Positions 37,261 to 44,946 of a stretch of 64,000 nucleotides of DNA are shown one piece after another. The stretch's first letter is position 1. Each line of letters begins with the position of its first letter. A model generated the notes under the pieces. It did not search any database and was not told the origin of the DNA. It saw only the letters and a list, made by a program, of their open reading frames with translations. This DNA comes from Chryseobacterium sp. JAH (GTDB lineage Bacteria > Bacteroidota > Bacteroidia > Flavobacteriales > Weeksellaceae): assembly GCF_001507335.1 (NCBI RefSeq), contig NZ_LMAH01000003.1:620001-684000 (forward strand). Direction: 5' to 3'. The position numbers and the translations under genes were made by a program.

Positions 37261-37488
37261 CTATTCACTTTTTTCTTCAATTTTATTATTTTCTCCTATT
37301 TCCTCTTTATCGTTTTTGTTGCCAGAATCTACCTTTTTATCCTCTTTTACTTCATCTTCAAAAAGTATACGTACAGCGGGAGATTCATCATCTTCAAACT
37401 GTCCTTTTCTAGCATTTACTATAAATACGATCAGGAAAACTGCAGCCAAAGAAGCACTGCATAAGATCATTAAATATAGAATATCCAT
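37261..37488 (-). CDS. ccoS: CcoS/FixS cbb3 oxidase maturation protein
   Basis: The 75-residue protein has one N-terminal helix (about 5-24), then ARKGQFEDDESPAVRILFED, the FixS signature. The C-terminal part is rich in Lys and Glu, longer and more charged than in proteobacteria. FixS is needed to insert haem b and copper into CcoN. It lies between ccoI and ccoNO. Confidence 0.92.
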   Translation of the reverse strand: MDILYLMILCSASLAAVFLIVFIVNARKGQFEDDESPAVRILFEDEVKEDKKVDSGNKNDKEEIGENNKIEEKSE

Positions 37489-37597
37489 CAGACAACAAAA
37501 TTAACCTATTTTCGGGGTTCAAAATTAGTGAAAAATAATGACATTAATCACGAAATACGGGTTCTTGCTAATTTAAAATCAGTCTAAATAAGGCTGT

Positions 37598-39982
37598 TTA
37601 TGCGGTTTTTCTGAAATATTTGCGACCAAGAATCCAGGTCGAAAGTGTGGTGAAAGAAATTACGGTGATTGAACTTATCGGCATTAAGATAGCAGCAAAT
37701 AATGGTGACATGTGTCCGGTTACGGCAAAGCTTAATCCAACAATATTATAAAGAAAACTGATTAAGAACGTCAATTTAACAATCGTGATTGATCCTTTAC
37801 ATACGTTTAAGTAGTTGTCGAGCTGTGATACTTTTTCACCGTTCATAATAACGTCGGAGGATGGTGTAAAGCTGTTTGTATCGTCAGAAATAGCAATTCC
37901 GACGTTGCTCTGCTTCAGTGCGCCAGCGTCGTTTAATCCGTCTCCGAGCATTGCTACTTTCAGTCCGCTATTCTGTAGGTTTTGAATGTAGTTCAGTTTG
38001 TCTTCCGGGCTTTGGTTAAATGCCATTGAGCTGGCATTTGGGATGATTGTTTTAAGCTGGTTTTCTTCTGAAGAATTGTCTCCGCTTAAGATAAATATCT
38101 TGTAAAAATTCAGTTTTGAGAAAAGATTTTTAAGGTGTTCACGGTATTCATTTGTGAAAATAAATTTTCCAATAAACTCATTATTTTTGCTGATGTAAAC
38201 TGCGGTTTCAAGATTTTTAGACTCCTGGTTGTTGTATTTTGCAGAGCCAACTTTATAAATATTTCCTCTGATGTTTGCTTCGTAGCCCTTTCCTGAGATT
38301 TCTTCAAAATTCTCTACAGGGAAATATTGATCGCTGATTTCAATGAATTCATAAAGAGATTTAGAAAGCGGGTGATTTGAGTTTTTCAGTAAGGTTTTGA
38401 TATTCATTAAATCAAATTCAGGTATTTCTGGACCTTCAAATTTGATGTTGGTTTTTTTTCTTTGGGTAATCGTTCCAGTCTTATCAAAAACAATTGTGTT
38501 GATTTTTGCAATTTTTTCAATCGTCAACGTATCTTTTACGTAAAATTTATTTCGCCCCAAAATCCTCATAATATGTCCGAAAGTGAAAGGTGAAGAAAGT
38601 GCCAGTGCACAAGGACATGCAATGATTAGAATCGCAGAAATCACCTGGAACATTTTTTCTAAATCGATAAACGACCAGTAAATTCCTGAAATTAAAGCAA
38701 TTCCTAAAATAATAAATGTGAAATACTTACTGATGTTATTAATTAATGTGTCTAGACCGGTTTCATGCTTCTTGAAAGCTTCTTTGTTCCAAAGTTGAGT
38801 CAGATAACTTTGGTCTACATTTTTGATAACCTCCAACTCAAGGGATGAGCCTACTTGCTTTCCTCCTGCGAAAATTTTGTCCCCGGGCTGCTTGCTGATG
38901 CTTTCACTTTCTCCGGTGATAAAACTATTGTCTATATTTCCTTCACCATTGATTAAAATCGCATCTACTGGAATAATTTCCTGATTTCGGACTAAAATTC
39001 TATCCCCGATTTTGATTTCGGAAAGTAAAATATTTTCCTGTTTTCCGCCAAAGTCAACTTTTGTAACAGCAATTGGATAAAATGATTTGTAATCTCTGTC
39101 GTAAGAAAGCGAACTGTAGGTTCTTTTCTGAAACATTTTCCCTAAAAGCATAAAGAATAAAAGTCCACATAGCGTGTCAAAATATCCAGGCCCGTAATCT
39201 GTGGCCACTTCGTAAACACTTCTTCCGAATAGAACGAATATTCCCAAAACAATCGGAACGTCAATGTTGACGATTTTATTTTTTAAACCATACCAAGCTG
39301 ATTTGTAATAATCTGAAGCCGAGTAAAATACCACAGGAATTGCCAGTAAAAACATAAGGAACCTGAATAGGCCTTTGTAGTGTTCCATCCAGACGTCTTC
39401 TCCGCCTATGTATTCTGGAAACGCTAAGAACATTCCGTTACCAAAAGCAAATCCGGCAATGGCCAGTTTTACCAACAGCGATTTGTCTAAGTGCTCCTCA
39501 TTTTTGTCAGCAGTTTCTAAGGTGATTGCCGGTTTGTACCCAAGATTCGTTAGGAATTTAGCTAATTCGCTTAATTTCAAATCGTTATGATTGAATGAGA
39601 TCTGCAGGGTCTTACGTGTGAAGTTGACCTGAGAATATTTGATGTCTTTATGTAAAGTGTGAAGGCTCTCCAGAAGCCAGATGCATGAGGAGCAGTGGAT
39701 CACCGGAATTTTAAAAGTTACAAGAGTTGTATTTCCCTCCGAGAAATCTGTAATTTTTTCAAAAATTTCGGGAGTATCCAGGTAGTCAAACTGCGAAGAA
39801 TTTTCGTCACTTGGGCGAATTCCTGCTCGCTTATTTAGCTCGTAAAAATTGCTTAAATTGTTGATGTTCAGAATTTCGTAGACCGATTTGCAGCCGTTGC
39901 AACAGAAAATTTTGTCGTCGAAAGGAATTCTTTCCTTTTCTATGTCTTGTCCACAATGAAAACAGTTCTCGCTCACCTTCAT
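37598..39982 (-). CDS. ccoI: CcoI/FixI copper P-type ATPase of the cbb3 operon
   Basis: The 794-residue P1B ATPase moves copper for oxidase assembly. The N-terminus has a Cys-rich metal-binding segment (CFHCG, then FCCNGC, within residues 7-31). A heavy-metal-associated domain follows, with HCSSC near residue 96. Later come the membrane CPC site in IIACPCALALSSPFTFG, the phosphorylation site DKTGTIT, and the hinge GDGLNDAGAL. It is the first gene of the operon, with a -7 promoter element 14 bases before its start, divergent from the Crp/Fnr-type regulator. Confidence 0.94.
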   Translation of the reverse strand: MKVSENCFHCGQDIEKERIPFDDKIFCCNGCKSVYEILNINNLSNFYELNKRAGIRPSDENSSQFDYLDTPEIFEKITDFSEGNTTLVTFKIPVIHCSSCIWLLESLHTLHKDIKYSQVNFTRKTLQISFNHNDLKLSELAKFLTNLGYKPAITLETADKNEEHLDKSLLVKLAIAGFAFGNGMFLAFPEYIGGEDVWMEHYKGLFRFLMFLLAIPVVFYSASDYYKSAWYGLKNKIVNIDVPIVLGIFVLFGRSVYEVATDYGPGYFDTLCGLLFFMLLGKMFQKRTYSSLSYDRDYKSFYPIAVTKVDFGGKQENILLSEIKIGDRILVRNQEIIPVDAILINGEGNIDNSFITGESESISKQPGDKIFAGGKQVGSSLELEVIKNVDQSYLTQLWNKEAFKKHETGLDTLINNISKYFTFIILGIALISGIYWSFIDLEKMFQVISAILIIACPCALALSSPFTFGHIMRILGRNKFYVKDTLTIEKIAKINTIVFDKTGTITQRKKTNIKFEGPEIPEFDLMNIKTLLKNSNHPLSKSLYEFIEISDQYFPVENFEEISGKGYEANIRGNIYKVGSAKYNNQESKNLETAVYISKNNEFIGKFIFTNEYREHLKNLFSKLNFYKIFILSGDNSSEENQLKTIIPNASSMAFNQSPEDKLNYIQNLQNSGLKVAMLGDGLNDAGALKQSNVGIAISDDTNSFTPSSDVIMNGEKVSQLDNYLNVCKGSITIVKLTFLISFLYNIVGLSFAVTGHMSPLFAAILMPISSITVISFTTLSTWILGRKYFRKTA

Positions 39983-39996
39983 AAATTATTGACTGA

Positions 39997-40004
39997 CAAA
40001 ATTA
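39997..40004 (-). promoter_or_regulatory. -7 promoter element of the cbb3 operon
   Basis: On the minus strand TAATTTTG matches TAnnTTTG exactly, 14 bases before the ccoI start codon. The -33 TTTG is not obvious. An imperfect palindrome TTGACTGACAA (39989-39999) overlaps its downstream edge and could be a regulator site, although it is not a canonical FNR box. Confidence 0.4.
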
Positions 40005-40015
40005 TAACAATTTTT

Positions 40016-40047
40016 TTTGTTTATCGAGTTAAAATGTTCTATTTTTG
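40016..40047 (+). promoter_or_regulatory. Promoter of the Crp/Fnr-type regulator
   Basis: TTTG (40016-40019) and TATTTTTG (40040-40047) are 20 bases apart and match the Bacteroidetes consensus TTTG-N19-21-TAnnTTTG exactly. The ATG at 40067 follows 19 bases later. The element lies inside the open frame upstream of that ATG, which argues against a start further upstream. Confidence 0.65.
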
Positions 40048-40066
40048 TGATAAATGTCATATTAAA

Positions 40067-40780
40067 ATGTCGCAGGAAAAACAAATTGCTATTGAAGAAA
40101 GATTTGCTAGGGTTTTTAATGATAAATCCTTTAAAGAAAGGCTTTCCAATACTGATTTTGAAAGATACTTTGGTGCTAAAAAGAAAATGAGTTTTCAGAA
40201 ACATGATATCATTTTTGATGATGGTGAAATCCCAAAAGGGGTTTATGTTTTGGAAAAGGGAGCTGCGAAATTGTCGAAGTCAGGGTCTTTTGGGAAAGAT
40301 CAGATTTTAAGATTTATAAAGGAAGGCGACATCATCGGATATCGTGCTTTGCTTTGTGGTGAAAATTTCCAGGCTAAAGCGGAGGCAATGACCGATATTG
40401 AATGTACTTTTTTACCTGCTGATGTTTTTATGGATCTTCTAGAGGTTGACCCTCAGCTTTCATTTATTATGCTTCAAAAGATAGCCTACGAATTAGGAGA
40501 ATCATCAAATACCATTACCTTCTTGGCTCAAAAAACTGTCAGAGAAAGATTGGCGGAGATCTTAATTCTTTTGGAACAAAAATTAGGTACAGATCCTGAA
40601 GGTTTTATTAAAATATCTTTAACGAGAGAAGAAATTGCCAATATCATCGGAACTGCAACAGAAAGTGCCATCAGATTGATCTCTGAATTTAAAGGAGATC
40701 AACTCATCGAAGTTGACGGAAGAAATATTAAAATTCTGAATCACGATAAACTCATGAAACTCGGTCACGTAGTTTTATAA
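40067..40780 (+). CDS. Crp/Fnr family transcription regulator
   Basis: The 237-residue protein has a cyclic-nucleotide-binding-like domain (about 30-140) and a C-terminal winged helix (about 155-225) with the recognition-helix phrase TREEIANIIGTATESAIRLI. Divergent placement at the head of the cbb3 operon suggests that it controls the operon. No four-cysteine iron-sulfur pattern like that of E. coli Fnr is present in the chosen protein; the two cysteines are internal. The frame is open back to 39947. A start at 40034 would add a CxxC (CDKC), but that segment coincides with a strong promoter, so 40067 is preferred. Confidence 0.88.
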   Translation: MSQEKQIAIEERFARVFNDKSFKERLSNTDFERYFGAKKKMSFQKHDIIFDDGEIPKGVYVLEKGAAKLSKSGSFGKDQILRFIKEGDIIGYRALLCGENFQAKAEAMTDIECTFLPADVFMDLLEVDPQLSFIMLQKIAYELGESSNTITFLAQKTVRERLAEILILLEQKLGTDPEGFIKISLTREEIANIIGTATESAIRLISEFKGDQLIEVDGRNIKILNHDKLMKLGHVVL

Positions 40781-40794
40781 ATCATACAACATAC

Positions 40795-40817
40795 AAGTCG
40801 GCGAAAGCCGACTTTTT
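40795..40817 (+). terminator. Terminator of the regulator gene
   Basis: An eight-base GC-rich stem (40795-40802 with 40807-40814) has a GAAA tetraloop and is followed by five T residues. Confidence 0.85.
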
Positions 40818-40840
40818 AACTTTTAAACAATACATATATT

Positions 40841-41656
40841 ATGTCTGTTCATTCTGAAATTAAAAGAGTTACTACTGAAACCTTACGAAAAATGAAATTC
40901 GATAAGGAAAAGATAACCATGCTTACTGCGTATGATTTTACTACAGCAAAAATGGTAGATGCAGGCGGTATTGATGCTGTGTTGATCGGAGATTCTGCGG
41001 CTAATGTGATGGCGGGTTTTGAAACGACTTTGCCGATTACATTAGATCAAATGATTTATCATACTCAAAGTGTTGTGCGCGGTATTGACAGAGCTTTAAT
41101 CGTTGCAGATCTACCTTTCGGAACTTATCAAAGTAATCCAGACAAGGCGCTGGAATCATCAGTAAGAATGATGAAAGAGGGTGGTGCTCACGCGATAAAA
41201 ATTGAAGGTGGAAAAGAAATTTCGAAATCTATAAAGAAAATCATTAATGCAGGAATTCCTGTGATGGGACATTTAGGGTTGACGCCTCAGTCGATTTATC
41301 AGTTCGGGACCTACAAAGTGAGAGCTAAAGATGAAGAAGAAGCAGAAAAACTGATCAGCGATGCAAAGCTTTTGGAAGAGTTAGGATGTTTTTCTATTGT
41401 TTTAGAAAAAATTCCTGCCGATTTAGCCAAAAGAGTTTCTGAAAGTATCAGTATTCCGACTATAGGAATAGGAGCCGGTCCTGATTGTGACGGACAGGTT
41501 TTGGTGTATCACGATATGGTAGGAATGAACAAAGGTTTTTCACCAAAGTTTCTAAGAAGATACCTTGATCTCTATACAGAAATCACTGGAGCGGTTGCTC
41601 AATATGTAAAAGATGTGAAAAGTTCAGATTTTCCTAACCAAAATGAAAGTTACTAA
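40841..41656 (+). CDS. panB: 3-methyl-2-oxobutanoate hydroxymethyltransferase PanB
   Basis: The 271-residue enzyme adds a hydroxymethyl group from methylenetetrahydrofolate to ketoisovalerate, the first step to pantothenate. The blocks [21 protein letters not shown] and [14 protein letters not shown] near residues 25-55, AIKIEGGKE near 119, and GHLGLTPQS near 142 match the family, including the Mg-binding aspartate and glutamate. Length and start are normal. Its stop shares one base with the next start (TAATG). Other pantothenate genes are not in the window. Confidence 0.96.
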   Translation: MSVHSEIKRVTTETLRKMKFDKEKITMLTAYDFTTAKMVDAGGIDAVLIGDSAANVMAGFETTLPITLDQMIYHTQSVVRGIDRALIVADLPFGTYQSNPDKALESSVRMMKEGGAHAIKIEGGKEISKSIKKIINAGIPVMGHLGLTPQSIYQFGTYKVRAKDEEEAEKLISDAKLLEELGCFSIVLEKIPADLAKRVSESISIPTIGIGAGPDCDGQVLVYHDMVGMNKGFSPKFLRRYLDLYTEITGAVAQYVKDVKSSDFPNQNESY

Positions 41657-41982
41657 TGAGAAATAATTTACAAATGGCTCAGGGAGTAATCTCTGTATTG
41701 GCAATATTGTGTTTGGTTGTAGGTTGGTTTCAGGTATTTTCACCGGAAGTCAATGATATTCTTTCAAGAAAACTATTTTACCTATTAATAGGATTGAGCT
41801 TTATTTTGCAGGCACCATTACTTGTGAATGAAAAATTTAAGTATCCTATGTATGGTGCTGCGGCATTATGTATAATTGGCGCTTTTCTTCCGATTGATTC
41901 TAGTTTGTCATTTATCAAAACAATAGGTCTGCTGGGTGGTGTCATTATCTCTTTCACCAACAGGTCAGCGAATCGTCAGTAG
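41656..41982 (+). CDS. Small four-helix membrane protein
   Basis: The 108-residue protein has four hydrophobic segments (about 8-27, 40-56, 66-80, 86-101) with short loops and a basic C-terminus. I do not recognise a family. It overlaps the panB stop by one base and is followed two bases later by an RluA-type gene, so it is probably part of a three-gene operon. A role in pantothenate metabolism cannot be inferred. Confidence 0.7.
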   Translation: MRNNLQMAQGVISVLAILCLVVGWFQVFSPEVNDILSRKLFYLLIGLSFILQAPLLVNEKFKYPMYGAAALCIIGAFLPIDSSLSFIKTIGLLGGVIISFTNRSANRQ

Positions 41983-41984
41983 TT

Positions 41985-42677
41985 ATGGAGGAACAAATTG
42001 TTTATGAAGATAATCACCTTTTGGTTATCAATAAAAAAGTTGGACAATTAGTACAGGGAGATAAAACCGGAGATGAATCTCTGCTGGATTCTATTAAAAA
42101 TTTTATCAAGATAAGAGATGAGAAGCCGGGAAATGTTTTTCTCGGTTTAGTGCATCGTATTGACCGTCCTACTTCGGGTTTGGTTATTTATGCTAAAACC
42201 TCTAAAGCGCTCAGCCGTTTGACTCAAATGGTGAAAAATAGAGAGGTTAAAAAAACATATTGGGCGGTTGTTGCTAAGGAAATGATTCCTCAAAGCCAAA
42301 GATTGATTCATTATTTAAAGAAGAATGAAAAAAATAATAAGGCTAGTGTTTTTACCAAAGTAACTGACGGAGCGAAAGAAGCGATTCTTACTTATCAGAT
42401 TATTAAAACTTTAGATAATTATCATCTTCTAGAGATTGATCTTGAAACGGGTAGACATCATCAAATTCGTGCTCAGCTATCAAAAACGGGAGTTCCTATT
42501 AAAGGTGATTTGAAATATGGAGCTCCACGCTCAAATCCCGATGGCGGAATTAATCTTCATGCAAGAAAACTAGAATTTATACATCCAGTGACAAAAGAAG
42601 AAGTTGTAATTATAGCTCCTGTTCCGCAGAACGACGCAATTTGGAAGGCCTGTGAAGATACACTACTAGGGAAATAA
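41985..42677 (+). CDS. RluA family RNA pseudouridine synthase
   Basis: The 230-residue enzyme converts uridine to pseudouridine in rRNA or tRNA. The catalytic aspartate lies in the motif HRIDRPTSGLVIYAKT near residue 58. Further blocks are YEDNHLLVINKKVGQLVQ at the N-terminus and LETGRHHQIRAQL near 150. It lacks an S4 RNA-binding domain and is a short form of the family, so the target site is not certain. It lies at the end of the panB operon. Confidence 0.92.
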   Translation: MEEQIVYEDNHLLVINKKVGQLVQGDKTGDESLLDSIKNFIKIRDEKPGNVFLGLVHRIDRPTSGLVIYAKTSKALSRLTQMVKNREVKKTYWAVVAKEMIPQSQRLIHYLKKNEKNNKASVFTKVTDGAKEAILTYQIIKTLDNYHLLEIDLETGRHHQIRAQLSKTGVPIKGDLKYGAPRSNPDGGINLHARKLEFIHPVTKEEVVIIAPVPQNDAIWKACEDTLLGK

Positions 42678-42784
42678 CTACATTGTGAAAATTTAGCAAT
42701 AATCATAATATGTGCTAAATTATTAATGATTTTTAGCTTTTGGGATGTTATTTTTTTATTGTAATCAATATTATCTAAAAAAAG

Positions 42785-42792
42785 TATATTTG
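42785..42792 (+). promoter_or_regulatory. -7 promoter element of the T9SS cargo gene
   Basis: TATATTTG matches TAnnTTTG exactly, 22 bases before the start codon. The nearest upstream TTG is 23 bases away, slightly farther than consensus. Confidence 0.4.
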
Positions 42793-42814
42793 TTTAAATC
42801 TAATTTAAACTTAT

Positions 42815-44857
42815 ATGAAACATTTTTACCAGGTTTTTTCTCCAGCGGAAAAACTAAGACAATATGCAAAAAATATAACCTTATGGTTGTCATTTTTGAT
42901 GGTATGCAATAGTCCCCTGGATGCTCAGGTAAGTACTTATAGTTTTACACAGTCATCTGGAACCTACACTCCCATTGTTGGAACTGTTTTAGGAACAGCC
43001 ACAGGGAATGCTTCTGCTAGTAATTTAAACAGCGAAGTTTATCCTATTACATTACCGTTCGGGTTTAATTTTAATGGTACCGTTTATAATTCCCTTAATG
43101 CATCATCAAATGGTTTTGTAACTTTTGGAGCAACGGCTCCTACGACCACAAATGTCACTCCCATTTCTAGTACGGCAACGTATGATGGAGCTATTGCAGT
43201 ATTTGGTAGAGATTTGAATAGTGTATTTGATGTGAACAGTGTTACAGGGAATATGAGCTGGGACATTATAGGAACTGCACCAAATAGAGAGCTTGTTTTA
43301 CAATGGAAGGATTTCAGACCCACCAATGTTACAGTGACTACATCGGTATATACGTTTTCATTTCAGATACGTTTGTCAGAAACTTCAAGTATCATCAGGA
43401 TGGTGTATACCTCAGGTGCTTACGTAATTGGTAGCACCGCTTACAATTCTACTGCGCAGATAGGATTAAGAGGTACATCAGCTTCTGATTTTAATAATAG
43501 GCTGAATGCTACATCTTTAGAATTTGTCAATTCAACTTCCGGTACTGCAAATACAAGTTCACAAGCCTTTAATACAGCCAATGCAGTTCCTGGGATGCCG
43601 ACGACAGGTTTAACGTATACCTGGACACCGCCAAGTTGTTATACTCCAGGAGGTTTAACTTCTGGTTCGTCAACCATTACAACTGCTCCGATTTCATGGG
43701 ACGCTTCCTCATCATCACCTTCAAATGGATATGATATTTACTACAGTACATCGAGCACTCCACCAACATCTTCTACCGCCCCGTTACAACAAGTTCCTGC
43801 TGGAACGACTGCTACATTAAGTCCTTTAGCTCCTTCAACCCAATATTATGTTTGGGTAAGATCGAATTGTGGAAGTGGGAATACAAGTATTTGGACTTTG
43901 CAACCAATTACTGTGATCACACAATGTCAACCTCCAGCACTACTGTCGTCAACTGGCACAACTGTTTGTCCCAATCAGTCAGCTACTTTGTCAGCTACTG
44001 GTGCTGCTGGTGCTACCTTAAAATGGTATGATGTTGCAAATGGTGGTACAAGTGTTGGTACTGGTACTTCTTTTACGACTCCTTTATTATCTACAACAAC
44101 AAATTATTGGGTAACAGCTTCGAGTATAGGCAATCCTACGAATGTTGGTGCTGCTACTCCTGCAAGTTTGGGAACTAGTACTGCAACCAATACTTCGTGG
44201 GATCTTTTATTTACAGTAAATTCGAATCTTACTTTAAATTCGGTTGATGTATTTCCTGGTACAGTTGGTCAGACAGGAACAATTGAGGTTCTAACCGCTT
44301 CAGGAACTTCAGTTTCATCAGTTTCTTACACAACGACGGTTTCTGGGAATTCAACTCCTCAAACAGTTCCGTTAAATATAATTTTGTCACCCGGAACATA
44401 TGCAATGAGAAGATCAGGAACTGCAAACTTGCATAGAAATTCTGCTGGAGCAGTCTTTCCTTATACTACACCCCAACTCGTCATTACAGGAACAACTTTC
44501 GTTAATTATCCTGCTTATTACTTTTACTTTTATAATATCAACTTTACCCCTGCTTGCGAATCAGCCAGAACTATGGTGACTGCTACTGTAAGCTCTGCGG
44601 GTTGCCTCTCTGCAAATGAAATTGAGGCTAATGACAAACTGAAAGTTTATCCAAACCCTTTCTCAGATCTTATTAATATCGAGCGACCTGATCTGGTAAA
44701 ATCAATTCAAATTACTGATCTGTCAGGAAAACTGGTTAGAAATAATGTGAAAGCAGAATCTATTGTAAGGTTACATGATCTTAGTGCAGGAATGTATATT
44801 CTGCAGCTTGATATGAAAGACGGTTCTAAACAAACTATTAAAATCATAAAGAAATAG
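42815..44857 (+). CDS. T9SS-secreted surface protein with FN3 and Ig-like repeats
   Basis: The 680-residue protein has a long N-terminal signal (about 1-38, basic and then hydrophobic, ending LDA-Q). Next are Thr/Ser/Asn-rich beta-sandwich regions (about 40-270) and an FN3-like domain (about 275-370, ISWDASSSSPSNGYDIYYST). An Ig-like domain follows (about 375-445, ATLSATGAAGATLKWYD). The type A T9SS C-terminal signal begins LKVYPNPFSDLINIE near 609 and ends in IIKK. It is exported, cleaved and attached to the cell surface by the type IX system, and probably acts in adhesion. No catalytic domain is seen. Confidence 0.9.
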   Translation: MKHFYQVFSPAEKLRQYAKNITLWLSFLMVCNSPLDAQVSTYSFTQSSGTYTPIVGTVLGTATGNASASNLNSEVYPITLPFGFNFNGTVYNSLNASSNGFVTFGATAPTTTNVTPISSTATYDGAIAVFGRDLNSVFDVNSVTGNMSWDIIGTAPNRELVLQWKDFRPTNVTVTTSVYTFSFQIRLSETSSIIRMVYTSGAYVIGSTAYNSTAQIGLRGTSASDFNNRLNATSLEFVNSTSGTANTSSQAFNTANAVPGMPTTGLTYTWTPPSCYTPGGLTSGSSTITTAPISWDASSSSPSNGYDIYYSTSSTPPTSSTAPLQQVPAGTTATLSPLAPSTQYYVWVRSNCGSGNTSIWTLQPITVITQCQPPALLSSTGTTVCPNQSATLSATGAAGATLKWYDVANGGTSVGTGTSFTTPLLSTTTNYWVTASSIGNPTNVGAATPASLGTSTATNTSWDLLFTVNSNLTLNSVDVFPGTVGQTGTIEVLTASGTSVSSVSYTTTVSGNSTPQTVPLNIILSPGTYAMRRSGTANLHRNSAGAVFPYTTPQLVITGTTFVNYPAYYFYFYNINFTPACESARTMVTATVSSAGCLSANEIEANDKLKVYPNPFSDLINIERPDLVKSIQITDLSGKLVRNNVKAESIVRLHDLSAGMYILQLDMKDGSKQTIKIIKK

Positions 44858-44880
44858 TTTTTATAAAAGTTTTTACAAAA

Positions 44881-44913
44881 AAATCGGCTCTGAATTATTC
44901 GGAGCCGATTTTT
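44881..44913 (+). terminator. Terminator of the T9SS cargo gene
   Basis: A ten-base stem (44881-44890 with 44902-44911) is followed by T residues. Flanking A and T runs make it likely to serve the convergent minus-strand receptor gene too. Confidence 0.8.
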
Positions 44914-44946
44914 ATTATAAAGTAAGTTTTAACAATGACTTATCTT

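Noticed and set aside
39989..39999. An FNR or CRP operator between ccoI and the regulator
   Set aside because: The palindrome TTGACTGACAA is imperfect and does not match the FNR consensus, so it is mentioned only as a possibility.
42815..44857. Tandem repeats inside the T9SS protein gene
   Set aside because: The Thr/Ser/Ala-rich segments are similar in composition only, and no repeat unit is conserved at the DNA level.
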